This document shows positions 12,410-23,300 of a DNA stretch of 64,000 nucleotides, in pieces (positions within the stretch are counted from its first letter, which is position 1; each line of letters starts with the position of its first letter). Under the pieces are notes generated by a model that was not told where the DNA came from, ran no database searches, and was given only the letters and a program-made list of their open reading frames with translations. Source of the DNA: Rapana venosa (taxonomy: Eukaryota > Mollusca > Gastropoda > Neogastropoda > Muricidae); the NCBI GenBank assembly GCA_028751875.1, contig CM054158.1, forward strand, positions 53,111,706 through 53,175,705. The letters are read 5' to 3'. The translations under genes were made by a program, and so were the position numbers.

Positions 12410-12715
12410 GGGCCTGTCAGTATAAATGCCATCTCCACCTTCTGGAAATTCTGTGCTACAAATTCCCTCTTTTCTATCCCTCTGTGCCTTGTTCCTGTTC
12501 TTTTCACCTCCTTTTTGTCTATTTTCTGCCTTCTTGGTCCATTCTCCTCCTTTTTTCTAGAAAGGCATAAAAATAACAATTCTCCCCCATGCCGAAGTCG
12601 GATGTGCTGGGCCTGATTTGTCAGGCGCTTAATGGCAGCGCAATGCATTTTCGCTCATGTGAATTGTGACAGATAACAGTAGTTCGCTCTGTGAGCGTTT
12701 GAAGATGAACAGACC
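12410..12715 (+). repeat. Dispersed repeat family D
   Basis: TATAAATGCCATCTCCACCT to CTGTGAGCGTTTGAAGATGA, with the conserved core GATGTGCTGGGCCTGATTTG. Confidence 0.8.
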
Positions 12716-12819
12716 AGAAAACAAAAGCTATTCTTCTGAAAGACACATTGTCATTGGGATTAAAGTACGGTTTGAAGTGTGTGGTGGCTCAATCCCCATT
12801 TTTGCTTGAAACTTTCCCC

Positions 12820-13120
12820 CCAACTCATTAGACTGTGAGTGGTGGTCTGGGTGCTAGTGTTCTCGATGAGATGATAAACTTAGATCCCATGTGCAACACC
12901 CATTTTTTGCGCGGGTAAAAGAACATGACAACAAGAAAGTTGTCCCTGGCAAAATTCTGTAGAAAAAAGCCACTCTGATAGGAAACCAAATACATGTATG
13001 CAAAAAGGAAGAAAAAAAACAACTAAGGGTGGCGCTGCTCTTGTGGGGTCACCCTCACCACGGAGAGAGCAGTCTGGATTTTACGCAGAAACATCTGCTG
13101 ACTTAAAAGTGGTTTACACA
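12820..13120 (+). repeat. Dispersed repeat family G, opposite orientation
   Basis: It contains ATTAGACTGTGAGTGGTGGT, then GAGATGATAAACTTAGATCC and GTGGCGCTGCTCTTGTGGGG, the reverse complement of the other copies. Confidence 0.7.
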
Positions 13121-13629
13121 TGCAAAACGCACTGAAAGAAAACAAACACAACGCTATGTCCAAAAATGATTATTATTGTTATTCACAAGCAAATACATTT
13201 CCCCCCCAAAATAGTATTCTTCTTAATACACATATCCCTTGATACAATAAAAAAAAGAAAAAGCAAGACCTTGTAAATTTGTATGAAGTTCAATAAATAA
13301 CGCATAAAATACCACAGAGTAGTGCATAACACAAGACAGGCATGTAATAAAATCCCACTCTTATCAGTCACAAAGCATTACATAAAATATTCAGAGTAAA
13401 AGCTTTTCAGAATAAAAGGGCATCGACAATATTGCATATTTACAAAACAGTGCAACCATAAGAAAGTACAAATTACAAAAAAGGAAAGAATATGCACAAC
13501 AACAATGACACAAAAAATGATGTCAACTCTTTCCCTGAAAACAAAGACTCCAATATTAAAAACAAAGACTCCAATATTATCGATCTCTTCTGGCATCTGT
13601 AAGTATGAAGGTAAAACATGATGGTTTTC

Positions 13630-13930
13630 CCATGGGGATGCCAGGGGACCTGAACAGCATCCCCACCTTCTGGAAATTCTGTGCCAGGAATTCCATCTTT
13701 TCTATTCCACTCTCTTTCTGCCTTTTCTCCCTGTCACCTCCGATTTTCTGCCTTCTTGGTCCATTCACCTGTCTTTTTTTTCCCCCAGAAAGACTTGACA
13801 GAACAGTTCTCTCCCACACTGAAGTTGGATGCGCTGGGCCTGACCTGTCAGGCGCTTTATGGCAGCTCAACACACTTTCGCTCATATGACAGACAAAAAT
13901 AGTTGCTGTCTGAGCATTTCAAGAAGAAGA
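13630..13930 (+). repeat. Dispersed repeat family D
   Basis: ATGGGGATGCCAGGGGACCT to TGTCTGAGCATTTCAAGAAG, with GGATGCGCTGGGCCTGACCT in the core. Confidence 0.8.
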
Positions 13931-14700
13931 AACATGTTCGTATCTTCCAGAGATACCATAAGAAATTAATATTTTGAAATATTTAAAGTTCTCAGAATTT
14001 AAAAAAAAAGAAAAGAATCCAGTACTTTCTACATCTCATTTAAAGAATAAATATATCTTGTAAAAATATTCCATGGTAGTCAAGGCCACACTCCACCATT
14101 AGCTTCCTAGTCAAGTGGTATCTTCTACAGAGTGCTAGTAAAAAAAAAATGTTTGCCGATTTTCACAGATTTTTTTTCTTTAAGTATGAAAAAAAAATGT
14201 GGACTTGTTTTTGGGATTGAGAATATAGAGCAATACCAGGAAGTCACAAGAAAGTTCAGAATGATCATTAAAAAAAAAGAGGGTTGCTTGTGTTCCTACA
14301 GTGTTGACCCCACGTAAGCATATTGCGGTTAGGCAGCTAGCAGATGACAGAGCACTGAGAACGAGAGCATTTGCTGAAATTAATAAAAAAATTCATACCT
14401 ACCAAATTTGCGCAACATCACTTGTGTTTTGAGTCAGAGGCTGTTCTTTCACAAAAAAGTGATTTTTAAAAATATTATTTCTGCGGATGCCTTTGTATTG
14501 TGCAGCATGAATTCAAGTGTGACATAGAAAAACCGAAGGAGAAGTGGCCAAATGGCGTTGAAGCACATGTGTCTCCATGACTGAAGAGTACTGTACAGAT
14601 TGACTTCCCTTGCAGCTGCCAAATCAAGCTTCGATAAGAAGTTTTGATACCTTTCTCACCAGATGTCGCTTCCATCACAGCGTTTGCAGAGTGAAACCAA
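13931..14700. other. No gene recognised
   Basis: A/T-rich sequence with short A runs. No homology or strong splice pair seen. Confidence 0.5.
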
Positions 14701-14714
14701 TTCAAGTATCTACA

Positions 14715-15130
14715 ATGGTGTGTGTGTATGCGCGCATGTCTATGAGTGTGGTGTGGTGTGTGTGTGTCTGTGGTGTGTGTCCATGCGTGTGGTGTGTGTG
14801 TGTGTGTGTATGTGTGTGTGGTGTGTCTCCATGTGTGTGGTGTGTCCATGCATGGTGTGTGTGTGTGCGCGCACGTGCATGCATGTGTGTGTGTGTGTTG
14901 ATGAGACTATAAACCAAGGTCCCGTGTGAAAATGCATGCAGAACATCTTGCGCTCATGTTAAAAAAACATGTTCCGCCTTTTGGAAGAATAGGCCATTGT
15001 GTACCAGAGGGAATGGATGACAACATTTACAAAACCGCATGCACACAGGGATTGTATGTTAAAAAAGGAAATGCACATAAGAGCTTCTTCCGTTTTCCTA
15101 AAAATAAAAGAATGAATAAAATAAATAAAT
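14715..15130 (+). repeat. TG-type microsatellite leading into a SINE A body
   Basis: TG/GCATG variants at 14715-14905, then GATGAGACTATAAACCAAGG to AATAAATAAATAAATAAA with family A body motifs. Confidence 0.75.
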
Positions 15131-16228
15131 AAATAAAATTAAAGGTTGGGTCTTTGTTTCATTTTGTTTTCATTCATTGTTACAGAGTAACATCTCTCCA
15201 AACACTGCCAATGAAATGAATAGTTCAGCACGATTACAACACTCAAGTATTAAATCAAACAAAGAAAACCACACAAAAAAAGAAGAAAACAAACATATCA
15301 TACAGATTAGATCAACAACAACAACAACAACTCAAAGGAGAGAAAGATAACTGCTATTCTACATGCTTGCTTTACTGTCATTCAGGAAAAATAAAAAAGT
15401 AACCAACCAAAAAAACAAACAAACACTTGGAATAAATTCAATTTCAAAACAAAAACGAACAAATATTAAAAAGTTCACTCCAAATCAGCCATTTAATGAT
15501 GATATACAACAAATCACAGTATCCATTGGATTTTTTTCTTTTTTCCCCTTCAATCAAAATAAAAAAATTCCACAGTTGAAAAATACAATAAGGTACCCAG
15601 CAGAAGTATACTATGATATGATGCTCACTATGTTTGATACAAAAAAAGGCTAATAAATAAAGCAAAACCCAAAAAGGTCATTCAATAGGTCAGCTGCACA
15701 CACGGAGAAGGACAAAGATCCACAAGAAGTCCACAGATTGGGTCTTTATCAACAAAAACCCTCATACACACAAACATACACAGACACACCGATACAGACA
15801 CACACAAATATGCACAGACACAAATAAACACACACACAAAACACACACACTAATACACACACACACAAAAATACACACACACACACACACACACACAAAA
15901 ATACACACAACACAGACACACATACACACCAACACAGACACAAACAAATATGCACACACCCAAATACACACACACACATAGACACAAACACACATCAAAC
16001 AAAGCAGAAGCAAGCACACAAACATACGACATGTCCCAGACAGTGTCTTTCTCACTTCAGCCAAAAATGACAAACGCCGACGGATTCATTATTAAACAAC
16101 AAATTAATACGCAATGGTTTGCTAACACACATGGGTGATCCCCAGCAGCTGTACAGCACGTGTGTTGTTTGTTCACACAGATCGTTCTTCTGTCTTCATT
16201 ATTATCCCATACCATCCACCATTCTCTC
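15131..16228. other. A-rich sequence and CA microsatellite, no gene
   Basis: 15131-15745 is A/T-rich without recognised repeats. 15765-16010 is a CA-type tract. 16010-16228 has nothing recognisable. Confidence 0.5.
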
Positions 16229-16455
16229 TTAACTCATTCAGGTCTGAGCCTGAGCACAGCTCAGGTGAAACTGAATAATCTTGCCAGCCCGATCCTGAGC
16301 AACTTTCGGGCTAGGTATGCATTGTATTGTTGTTGCGACATAAAGATAATCACATCAACAACAACAACGGGTACCTAGCCGGAGAGCTGCTCCAGACACA
16401 GGCCAGTAAGACTACTCCGTCTGGCCTGAGTAGTGTTCGGGATTAAATGAGTTAA
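16229..16455. mobile_element. MITE with TTAACTCATT terminal inverted repeats
   Basis: It begins TTAACTCATTCAGGTCTG and ends GATTAAATGAGTTAA. An inner inverted pair, CGGGCTAGGTATGC against GGTACCTAGCCGG, makes most of the 227 bases foldback. TTAA at both ends is the target of piggyBac-type elements. No ORF. Confidence 0.65.
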
Positions 16456-16776
16456 CTCTTACACTGCCATAGCTGACTTTCCTGGACTTACCATTCACCG
16501 CCGTAGGCAACTTTTCGTTGGCAGCTTTTGTTGGCAGCGTAGGTCCATGTTAAAAAGGACAGTTTTTCATACAGCGACAAGGTTTCACACCTACACTTGA
16601 CTGTGTGTGTGATAGCAGACATATCGTCCTTAACCCTGTCTGCCCAGTTTTAAGTGGAAAACCCTACAGTGTTATTCTGACGCAGACTGAATGCCGAGAA
16701 ATCGGCAACAGCGCTGAAAAAAACTTGGCGCTGAAATGAGTTCCTTCAGTCAGAAACTTGGTAGCAAAAGAGTTAA
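16452..16776. mobile_element. Second MITE sharing a TTAA with the first
   Basis: It begins TTAACTCTTACACTGCC and ends GGTAGCAAAAGAGTTAA; the termini are inverted repeats of about nine bases with further partial match. Its first TTAA is the last TTAA of the 16229 element. Confidence 0.5.
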
Positions 16777-17204
16777 AATTTACATAACAGTCAGTATGAA
16801 CTCTCATATAATAAACAGATGATATGGTGACCAGACATAACATCACAACATTGTAAGACTTCAAGTTAACAGACTGAGGACTTGGTGCGATGGAGATGGA
16901 AGAGAGTGTGTCTTCTTTTGAACAAAAATAATCTCTACTTTTCGTTCAGACTTTAAAAAAAAAAAAAAAAAAAAGAATCAGGAGGCTTTTTCATTTTTGA
17001 TTCCTTTTAGGTTTTGTTTGTTTAGTGGCTTGTTTGTTTGATTTAATACATATATATATATATATTCTTTTGATATAACTAACCACCACAACCGACCTCT
17101 TCATGTTCACCAATACTGAAGAGTGACACTGAAACCCAAAGGGAGTGCAGCAGATTTTTCTTTTAATGACTTCTTTTTTCATTTCTTTTGATAAATGTCA
17201 CAAC
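16777..17204. other. No gene recognised
   Basis: An A run at 16953-16973 and a TA tract at 17048-17066. Confidence 0.5.
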
Positions 17205-17610
17205 CTCCCCTGTGAAGATACTGGGTGACTGTCAGTATGAAGCATCCCAAACCTTCTGGAAATCCTGTGCTAGGAAATCCCTCTTTTCTATCCCTCTCTT
17301 TCTTTGTGCCTTGGTTCCTTTTCTTCCTGTCATCTCCATCGTGTCTGTTTTCTGCCCTCTTTTCTATCCCTCTCTTTCTTTCTGCCTTCTTCCTTTCCTT
17401 CCTGTCACCTCCTTCTTGTCTAATTTTTGCCTTCTTGGTCCAGTCTCCTGTCTTTTTTCTATCCAGAAAGACTTAAAAGACAACAATCTCTCCCATGCTG
17501 AAGTTGGATGCGCTGGGCCTGACTTGTCAGGCGCTTAATGGCAGCGTGATGTATTTCGCTCTTATGACCAACAACAGTAGTTGCTGTCTGAGCGTTTGAT
17601 GGGAAAAAAA
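17205..17610 (+). repeat. Dispersed repeat family D with internal duplication
   Basis: TTTTCTATCCCTCTCTTTCT occurs twice (17283 and 17358), with repeated CCTTCCTGTCACCTCC-like blocks. This makes the copy about 75 bases longer than its sisters. Confidence 0.8.
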
Positions 17611-18300
17611 GAAATGTCACATACAATTACATGATATAAACCAGGTTGGTGTATGTATTTTATCTCCTAAAGGGGTACTTTTCATTTACCCTGTCCACCA
17701 TTTTTGTTAGGACATTCCTGCTTCAAAACTCGATGCACTTCCGTCTCCTCTAAAGCGTTCGAAATATTTCTTATGATCAGAACCCATACACAACCGTTAG
17801 CTGAAGCATCAAAATTGCAAAAGAATGATTTGAATGTAAAGCTCCTCCCCCCCTTATCCTGGTCCATCTAATGGACAATGATTTTTGCAAATGAAAGCTT
17901 TGTAGCTTTTGTGATGAACAACTATCTTTATCGAAGTTTCAGAATCTAGAATCAAGCCCACATGATGTGGTATTCTCCTCCATTACTACTTTCAAAACTG
18001 ATTAGACTCTTGTGCAGTGTTTCGTGAAGAGTGTGCTAAGCAGAGGTGCTCTCTCTGTATGTATGTATGTTTGTTTTATTTATTTGTGTGTGTGTATGTG
18101 TGTGTGCACATACTAGCACATGCACAAACACCATGCATCATGTATGTGTCTGTGCACATGTTAACTTTTTCCTCAAAACGTTTTTATTTTTTTCATGTCA
18201 GTTCATGTCTTGCAGATATGTTTATGTTACACATGGAATTACCCAACGACACACACATCTTTACTAGTCTATCACGTCACAACTTTCCCTGTAATTTTCA
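17611..18300. other. No gene recognised
   Basis: Single-copy-looking sequence with TG/CA spots at 18080-18170. A family B fragment follows at 18300-18390. Confidence 0.5.
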
Positions 18301-18579
18301 CTCCTCGCCTAGAGCTCCGAGGTTCACCGATGGTGACATGTTGTGTTTGCGACCGTTAAGGTACCCGCATTCCGACTTCAGGGACAAGTCATAAACACAA
18401 CGGCAGCAGACCAAGAGTTCACATCTGGTCATATAGTCAGATACTTGAAAAGCCTGTGATGAAGGGAGTTTTGTGCAACAGACAGGTAAGAACCCTGAGC
18501 AAAAGCAAGGGTTTTAATATTCAAAGTAAGCAATGAACTTGTCTTCTTCTTTTTCTTCTTCTTCCTTTTTTGTCATATT

Positions 18580-18890
18580 TCTCCCAAGGGAGGTTTGACA
18601 TGGATGAGCCTTCTCCGTCTCTCTCTGTTTTGAGCTTCCTCCTTATTTATGCCCCTTTCTCTAAGATCATCTGCAATACAGGCAGCCCAGGTTTTGCTAG
18701 GTCTTCCCTTTGGTCTCTTTCCATCCACTATGAAGTTCATTGCTCTTTTTATGATGCGTTGGTCTGCTTTCTGTTGAACGTGCCCAAACCAGCGCAGTCT
18801 ATTGGTACAGACTTCAGATCATCAACTTTGCACATTCTCCATAGTAGTTCTTCATTCGTGATCCTGTCTTGGGCAATGAACTTTTCCAGG
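18580..18890 (-). mobile_element. Degraded LINE reverse transcriptase C terminus
   Basis: The minus strand gives RITNEELLWRMC, then FNRKQT and QREDLAKPGL with internal stops. It continues to [11 protein letters not shown] and a C/T-rich end. A second piece of the same family is at 51665-51785, sharing the region around TTTATGCCCCTTTCTCTAA. Confidence 0.7.
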
Positions 18891-19520
18891 CCGCCAATAC
18901 TGTACCCTGGCCTGACAAAGAAGAGGGCAAGGTAAAGGTTCTACACACTCTTTCCTCCCTTCAACAACGCAAGAGGGAACGTGGCAGGCTGGTTAAGACA
19001 TTCACCTGCCTAGCAAAAAAACTGTCAGGTTCTGTTCGTTCCGTTGGGCAATTAACCTTTTCAGGCCAAAAGTACCGCCTGACAAAGAAGAGCAGGAAGG
19101 TCACACACTTTTACCTCCCTCAACAAGTCAAGAGGAACGGCAGCTGGTTAATGACGTCACACTGCTAGCAATAAAACTGTAGTCTGGGTTCGATCCAGCC
19201 TACCATTTTAGACCAGAAAATCAAACCAACCGGTGAAGTCCTTCGGACAATACTATAAACTGAAGCACTGTGTTTGAATGCACGCACAACATCTTGCGTT
19301 CATATTAAAAACCTGTGCCGCTTTTTGGAAGAGTAGGCCATTTCGTGCCAGTAGGACCGAATGACAAACTTTCATTTAAAAAACACACCCGCATACACGT
19401 AGGTGTAGTGCTTAGAAAACATCTCCGAAGTTGAATGCGGCTACCTAAATTCAGGTTAAAAAAAACAACAACAGTTGTATATGCAAAAAAATCCCTTCAC
19501 CATTGGTGAACCTCAGAGCT
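18890..19520 (+). repeat. Tandem duplication within a SINE family C copy
   Basis: A block with GCCTGACAAAGAAGAG followed by GGCTGGTTAA and the B-box region occurs at about 18910-19070 and again at 19075-19200. The family C body and tail follow to about 19520. The two copies differ by several substitutions. Confidence 0.65.
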
Positions 19521-19659
19521 GAACAAGTCAAGGGACAGAAAAACAAACCCCCCTCCAAACAACAAATCCCTACCACGTAGACAGCTGCCATGTGTTCAGA
19601 TTCCATCAGCGCGGATTGGCTCAGGGAGGGACTGCCATGCACAGCTAAGGAAAAACTAC

Positions 19660-20179
19660 CCTGCATCAGCTGTACCCAAAATACACAGCAAAAATGACAT
19701 CGTACATGAATGGCAGGCTGGGATTTTTAAAAATCATATCTTTACAGATATTGTCAACGTACACACACAGAAAATGACATAATAAAAACAATGTCATGTA
19801 CAAATATATTAATATTATCTATCCCACCAAATCTCTTGACAGGAGAAAAAGGAGTTTTGCTCAGCTACGTATGTTCAGTTTTCCAACCGACAAACTGTAA
19901 TCAAAATGCTCCATTTCTTTCCCCCCCCAAAAAGATCGTATCTGCAGTAACAACAACAACAACAGCTCATGATATTGCAATAAATCAGCACAAAGGCACG
20001 AGAAACATTTTTCAAAAAAATGCTTCCAGACTTTTACAAACCCCCACAAAAAAAAAAAGCAAGCAAAAATCCCAAAACTACCCCCTTTTGGTCGATGAAT
20101 ATTGAATACACCCATGTCACGGAAACGCGCTGTGGGCAGTGACGACCGCAATCAAAACCAGGGCTACGTCCCCAAGTCA
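19660..20179 (-). other. Probable 3' UTR of the decarboxylase
   Basis: This stretch follows the stop codon on the minus strand and lacks the dispersed repeats found on both sides. I did not find a convincing AATAAA on the minus strand, so the 3' end is not defined. A SINE tail begins below about 19520. Confidence 0.35.
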
Positions 20180-20358
20180 TCAACTCTGCTGCAGAAACCC
20201 CATGAAGTCGTCCTTGTTCTCAAGGGTCGTTCGGGTCGGGCGACCCAGGTCGGAGCGCGAGCCGATGCGTATCCTGATCTCCATGAGCACCGGTCCTGGC
20301 TGGCCCATCAGGCGCTGCAGGCCTTCGTGATTCCTGTTTCGGTTGTGACGCAAAATGC
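20180..20358 (-). CDS. Decarboxylase exon 10: C terminus and stop
   Basis: Residues 361-418, then TGA at 20182-20180. It contains [24 protein letters not shown] and [18 protein letters not shown]. GRPTxTxxENKxxFMxFL is the conserved C-terminal signature of the family. The acceptor has a long pyrimidine tract of T and C ending CAG at 20359-20361. Phase 1 from exon 9 gives Ser360 across the junction. Confidence 0.93.
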
Positions 20359-23300
20359 CTGGGGGGAAAAAAAAAAGGAAGCGAAACCAGATATGACATT
20401 GAACGAAAATTGTTTTTTTGTGTTGTTGGTTTTTTTGTTTTCCTTGGTTACAGCTCTGAGGTTGGTGAGATTTTGGCGTATGCGACCGTTTTTGCCCACC
20501 ATGAAGATAGCCGCATTCCGACTTCAGGGATGCTTGCTGGGTCTGTTTACGTTTCGGTCACCCATTGAATGCTGACATGAATTACGGGATCTTTAACGTG
20601 CATATTTGATATTCTGCATGTATGTACATATACACGAAGGAAATTAAGGCACTGGCAGGTCTGCACTTGAAGTTGACCTGGGAGATGGTAAAAATCCCCA
20701 CCCTTAATTCACCAGACGCCGCAGGGATTTGAACCCACGCCTTCATGGACCCGTGGGATTGAAGTCGAACGGTCTTGACCAGTCAGCTGTAGCATCCCCC
20801 ACACTGATAAACGGTCTTAACCAGTCAGCTATGGTATGTTGGTGGCTGTTTTTGCAGAAGCACTGAGTTCAACAGTTTGGCTTTGTGGCACCTTCACAGA
20901 CCTGGTGTGAATACATCCTCAGTGAACTGGCAGTCTGCTTCTTCCTTCAGCAAAGCTTCCTATAGGTAATGTTTATTTGTTTATTTATACCACTTTAAGA
21001 CACGGCAGATTTCTCTGCATCAAACTCAGGCTGCTCTCCTCCCCAGACAGAGAGAGTGTCGCCACAAGAGCAGCGCCACCTTTTTTTTCTTTTTCCTGTC
21101 TTCAACTGTATTTGTTTCCCCTATCAGAGTGGCTTTTTTCTACAGAATTTTGAACTCTCTTGTTGCTGTGGATTCTTTTATGTGCGCTAAGTAATTATGT
21201 GCAACACCGGGGACCTGGGTTTATCGTCTCATCCGAAAGACCAGCACCCAGACCGCCACTCATGGTCTAATGGATGGGGGAAAAGTTTTGGGTCCAAACC
21301 CCCGCACAGAACTTCAGCATGTTTGATCATTTCTACAGGTGTGTGTGTGTGTATGCATGTCTGATTGTGCGTGCCTGCATGCGTGCATGCATGCGAGTGT
21401 GGTTGCGTGTGTGTGTGTGAGACAAGCAAAACAAAGGATGGCAAAAGGAAGGAGTGTGTGAGAGAACTTCATGCATGCACACAATATGAACGTTCGCCAA
21501 TGTGTTATATTTTCCATTTATGGGGTTTTTCCCCTGAGTTTTTTGTTGGTTTTTTGCTTGTTTGTTCCTTGACTAGAGCTCGAGATTACTAAGGTGAGAT
21601 TTTGCGAACGCGACCATTTTTGCCCACCACGAAGGTAGCCGCATTCCGACTTCGGGGATAAATAGCCATCTTGACTTCTCTGGATCTTCTTGACAACAAA
21701 TCTGTGACAAACTTCAAGAACCCAACACCCCCCCCCTCCCCCCCCCAAAAAAAAATCACTGAACAGAAAAACAGATTAAAACACAAAAATCCACATACAA
21801 ACAAAAAACCGAACAACACTCAAAAAGAAACCAAAATAAAAAAATACTTACCAAATAAAAAACGGTTAAAAAAATACAAATACTCACACAACAAAACAAA
21901 AAAAAAAGGTTAAAAAAATACTAAAAAACACAACACAAAATTAAAAATGACGAACAACCAAAAAAGACAAAAAAAAGAAACAAACCCACCCCCACCACCA
22001 CCCCCCCCTTAAAAAAAAGACCCCCCCCCCAAGCCCCCCCAAAGACTACTGACATCACGGTAGCCGCAGGCCTTGGCGATGTGGGTGATGGAGAAGGAGT
22101 CGTAGTGGCCGGCCTCGGTCGGCTGACCCCCCACCGAGTCGTGGGCGCCGTTGTTGAAGACGATGTGGCGCAGGTTGGCCGGGCCCCGCTGACCGATGGT
22201 GGCCAGCGAGCCCATGTGCATCAGCACCGCCCCGTCCCCGTCCAGAGCAAACACCTGTCAGGATACGGACAATACCTGTCATGATACAGCCAAATACCTG
22301 TCACAATACAGCCAAATACCTGTCACAATACCTGTCATAATACCTGTCACGATACGGACAAATACCTGTCACAATACCTGTCACGATACAGCCAAATACC
22401 TGTCATAATACCTGTCACAACACAGCCAAATAACTGTCACAATACAGACAATACCTGTACAGCAAACACCTGTCACGATACAGACAAATACCTGTCACAA
22501 TACCTGTCACGATATGGACAATAACTGTCACAATACAGACAATACCTGTACAGCAGATATCTGTCACAATACAGCCAAATATCTGTCATATTACCTGTCA
22601 CAATACAGCCAATACCTGTACAGCAGATACCTGTCACGATACAGCCAAATACCTGTCACAATACCTGTCACAATACAGACAATACCTGTCACAATACAGA
22701 CAAATACCTGTATAGCAGATACCTGTCACAATACAGCCAAATATCTGTCATAATACCTGTCACAATACAGCCAATACCTGTACAGCAGATACCTGTCACA
22801 ATACAGCCAATACCTGTCACAACACCTGTCACAATACAGCCAATACCTGTCACAATACAGACAATACCTGTCATAATACCTGTCACAATACAGACAACTA
22901 CCTGTCACAATACAGACAATACCTGTCACAACACCTGTCACAATACAGACAATACCTGTCACAATACAGACAATACCTGTAACCATACAGCCAATACCTG
23001 TCACGATACAGCCAACACCTGTCACAAAACACCTGTCACAATACAGCCAACACCTGTATGCAGGAGCAAACACCTGTCACAATACAGCCAACACCTGTAT
23101 GCAGGAGCAAACACCTGTATGCAGGAGCAAACACCTGTACGCAGGAGCAAACACCTGTACGCAGGAGCAAAGACCTGTACGCAGGAGCAAACACCTGTAC
23201 GCAGGAGCAAACACCTGTACGCAGGAGCAAAGACCTGTACGCAGGAGCAAACACCTGTAGGCAGGAGCAAACACCTGTATGCAGGAGCAAACACCTGTAT

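Noticed and set aside
22054..22254. Ending exon 9 at the stronger GTCAGT donor
   Set aside because: It puts exon 10 out of frame and loses the conserved GRPT/ENK ending; the donor four bases further on restores it.
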